In this document: positions 61,320-64,000 of the stretch, piece after piece
How positions within the stretch are numbered: position 1 is the stretch's first letter
How the letters are laid out: the number at the start of each line of letters is the position of its first letter
From: Mycobacterium sp. HUMS_12744610
Lineage (GTDB): Bacteria > Actinomycetota > Actinomycetes > Mycobacteriales > Mycobacteriaceae
Assembly (NCBI RefSeq): GCF_041206865.1
Contig: NZ_JBGEDP010000001.1
Coordinates: forward strand, 4,588,001 to 4,652,000
DNA: 64,000 nt
Reading direction: 5' to 3'
Program-made: the position numbers and the translations under genes
The notes under the pieces: generated by a model
Databases searched by the model: none
What the model was told of the DNA's origin: nothing
Seen by the model: the letters and a program-made list of their open reading frames with translations, nothing else

Positions 61320-62562
61320 CCCCGCACCCGTCGCCCATGCCGCGGCAGCACACCCATGGACTGCTCCAGGGCGGCGCCCTCGGACCAGGACACGATGTCG
61401 ACACCGACGGTGGCCATGTCGCGATACATGGCGGAGCGCTGCAGCCCCCACAGCTCGTCCACCAGCGGGTCGCGATCGCCCCGGAACGGAGCCCGGTCGA
61501 GGACGTCCACCGCCAGGACGACGTGCCCGCGGCGGCGGAGGTCGATCAGCGCCAGCGCGAACTCGGTGTCGAGCAGCGTGGAGAACGCGACGACGATCGC
61601 CCCGGCGGGGACAGCCGCGCGTGGCGCCAGGGTGCCGGTGGTGTCCTCGAAGTGCTCGCCGACGTCGAGCACGGTGTCGAGGACACGGAAGAACTGGCGT
61701 TGTCCGATGTCGGCGCCGAGCCACCGTGGGCGCCTGCCGCCCAGGGCGACGATTCCCGCGCGATCGCCGTGCCGCAGTGCCGTCTGCACCACCTGGGCCG
61801 CCCCGCGTACGACCCTTTCCGTGGCCTCGGTCGCCGGGCCGGCCGGCTGACGATAGGCGTCGATCAGCACCACCACGTCGGCGGCGCGGTCGGTCAGCCG
61901 TTGCGTGACATGCAGTTGGCGGCGACGAGCGCTCACCGGCCAGTTCACCGCCCGCAACTGGTCGCCCGGCACGTAGGGTCGAATGTCGGCGTACTCCACG
62001 CCCGGCCCGACGTGCCGGGTCAGGTGCGCACCGAGGCGGTCGAGCAACTCGGTCTGCGGGATCGGCGTCGACTGCGGCGGCGTCAGCGGGAACACGACGA
62101 CGGCGGCGGCGTCGACGGTGGCCGTGCCGGTGAGCAGCCCCCCGCGCGCCACCACGTCCACACGTGCCCGCAGGTAATACCGGCCCCAGCGATGCGCCTT
62201 CGCCGCAACCGTTTTCGCCGCACGACCATCGGCGGCGAGGACTTCGAGCCCCATGCCCGCGACGTCCGGGACCAACAGCTCGACGGTCGCGGCCCCGGCG
62301 TCTTCGACGGTGGCCCACACCCGGAGCCGTACCCGCTCGTCTTCGAAGCATCGCTGCGACGCGGGGTTGCCGTGCACGCGGACCGGGGGCATCCGAGGCT
62401 GCCAGCTGATCGAGCACAGCACACCGAGCAGCGGTGCGGCGAACGCGATCAGCTGCCACCTGCCGCCGATCACCGCGACGGCCAGCGCAGCGCCCGCACT
62501 CGTCGCGATCGCCCGCGTCAACGGGGATGCGCGCCAGCGGAACTCGACCGTGCGCGGCTCCG

Positions 62563-62566
<4 letters not shown>
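61316..62566 (-). CDS. DUF58-domain protein, Rv3163c-like
   Basis: The 416-residue protein has two N-terminal membrane helices (AIATSAGAALAVAVIGG, QLIAFAAPLLGVLCSI) and then the DUF58 signature VEYADIRPYVPGDQLRAVNW, which sits before a von Willebrand A-like fold (DVVVLIDAYRQPAG, AIVVAFSTLLDTEFA). GTG 62566 overlaps the moxR stop. DUF58 proteins work with MoxR ATPases, probably as a metal-dependent adaptor. Confidence 0.88.
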
Positions 62567-63554
<988 letters not shown>

Positions 63555-63558
<4 letters not shown>

Positions 63559-63995
63559 ACCTGCTCCAACTTCCGTAGGATCGCCTCGAGCGCCGCACGG
63601 CCGGGGCCGGGCCCCCGGTCACCGCCACGGACGACGTTGTTGGGATTGACCCATTCCCAGAGTTCGGCTCCGAACAGTATCCGCCCACTGGTGTGATACG
63701 CGGCGGGGTCCTTCGAAAGCCTTTGGCCGGTTACGAGTTCGTAGCGCCGTGCGAGCATCGGCCGCAGGTGCCGGTCCCAGTCCGCCCGGGTCGAGTCCGA
63801 CCACCGGATGGTTGTCTCCGTGTTGGCGACCCAACGGCGCAGCGCGTCCCCGAGGTCGTCCGCACCGGGCTCCTCGTCGGGTTGCGGTCCCCTCCCCACG
63901 ACGCGACGAACGTTGAGCAGCACCAGGGCCAGCGCGACGCCGGTGGCCGCGAGCACGAGTCCGCGGTCGGGCAGGGCCAGCGTCAGCAACTCCAC
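63555..63995 (-). CDS. Membrane-anchored hypothetical protein, Rv3165c-like
   Basis: The 146-residue protein has one N-terminal helix (GLVLAATGVALALVLLNV), a charged loop (GRGPQPDEEPGADDLGDAL) and a soluble domain (TTIRWSDSTRADWDRHLRPM, SGRILFGAELWEW). The GTG start at 63995 is five bases from the window end, so a longer N-terminus is possible. It overlaps moxR by four bases. Confidence 0.75.
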
Positions 63996-64000
63996 ACTGA

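Overview
The window is about 64 kb of high-GC actinobacterial DNA from a Mycobacterium, most likely a slow grower near the M. avium complex. The evidence is PPE-SVP proteins, a type VII-secreted toxin module, the smpB-ftsX-ftsE-prfB-fprA block, fadE24/fadE23/fadB4, a complete nuoA-N operon and the moxR3 block. The order matches my recollection of M. tuberculosis Rv3100c-Rv3165c. Two differences stand out: the stretch between fprA and the devS region is missing, and a catabolic operon sits between fadB4 and the Rv3143-like receiver. No database was searched.

Region 1 (1-13 kb) is accessory. A frameshifted DUF732 gene is followed by a type VII polymorphic toxin locus: an EspC-like partner, a toxin and an intact immunity-like gene. 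The toxin is broken by a one-base frameshift and by an ISL3-family element with an 8-bp target duplication. Next come a Tat-lipoprotein amidase, a membrane protein, a sugar kinase-MurQ etherase fusion, a universal stress protein, two convergent VapBC-type toxin-antitoxin pairs, tmRNA (ssrA), a DinB/mycothiol-type protein and an EamA transporter.

Region 2 (13.2-19.5 kb) is the conserved core: smpB, ftsX, ftsE, a Pro-rich membrane protein, an MscS channel, prfB and, divergently, fprA.

Region 3 (19.4-27 kb) looks like a decaying hypoxia/NO locus. It holds a DevS-like sensor that has lost its heme ligand and N-box Asn, its universal stress partner with no devR between them, a norB cut by an inversion plus deletion, and a slipin (SPFH) remnant. 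The slipin carries two insertion sequences: an ISAs1 element with a 10-bp duplication, and a second copy of the ISL3 element with its own 8-bp duplication.

Region 4 (27-44 kb) starts with two intact PPE-SVP genes and a decayed third copy, then hisN, fadE24, fadE23 and fadB4. An eight-gene tightly coupled operon follows (35.6-43.2 kb): a homogentisate dioxygenase-like protein, an alpha/beta hydrolase, a class III CoA-transferase, an HMG-CoA lyase-like protein, a TetR regulator, and an acyl-CoA dehydrogenase / APH-type kinase / DUF6285 trio. The trio corresponds to the LvaC/LvaA/LvaB module for 4-hydroxyacyl-CoA metabolism. Candidate palindromic operators precede fadE24 and this operon.

Region 5 (44.5-60 kb) is the full proton-pumping NADH dehydrogenase I operon. 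Region 6 (60-64 kb) has a collapsed PPE-MPTR gene and, reading leftward, a DUF58/MoxR AAA-ATPase operon.
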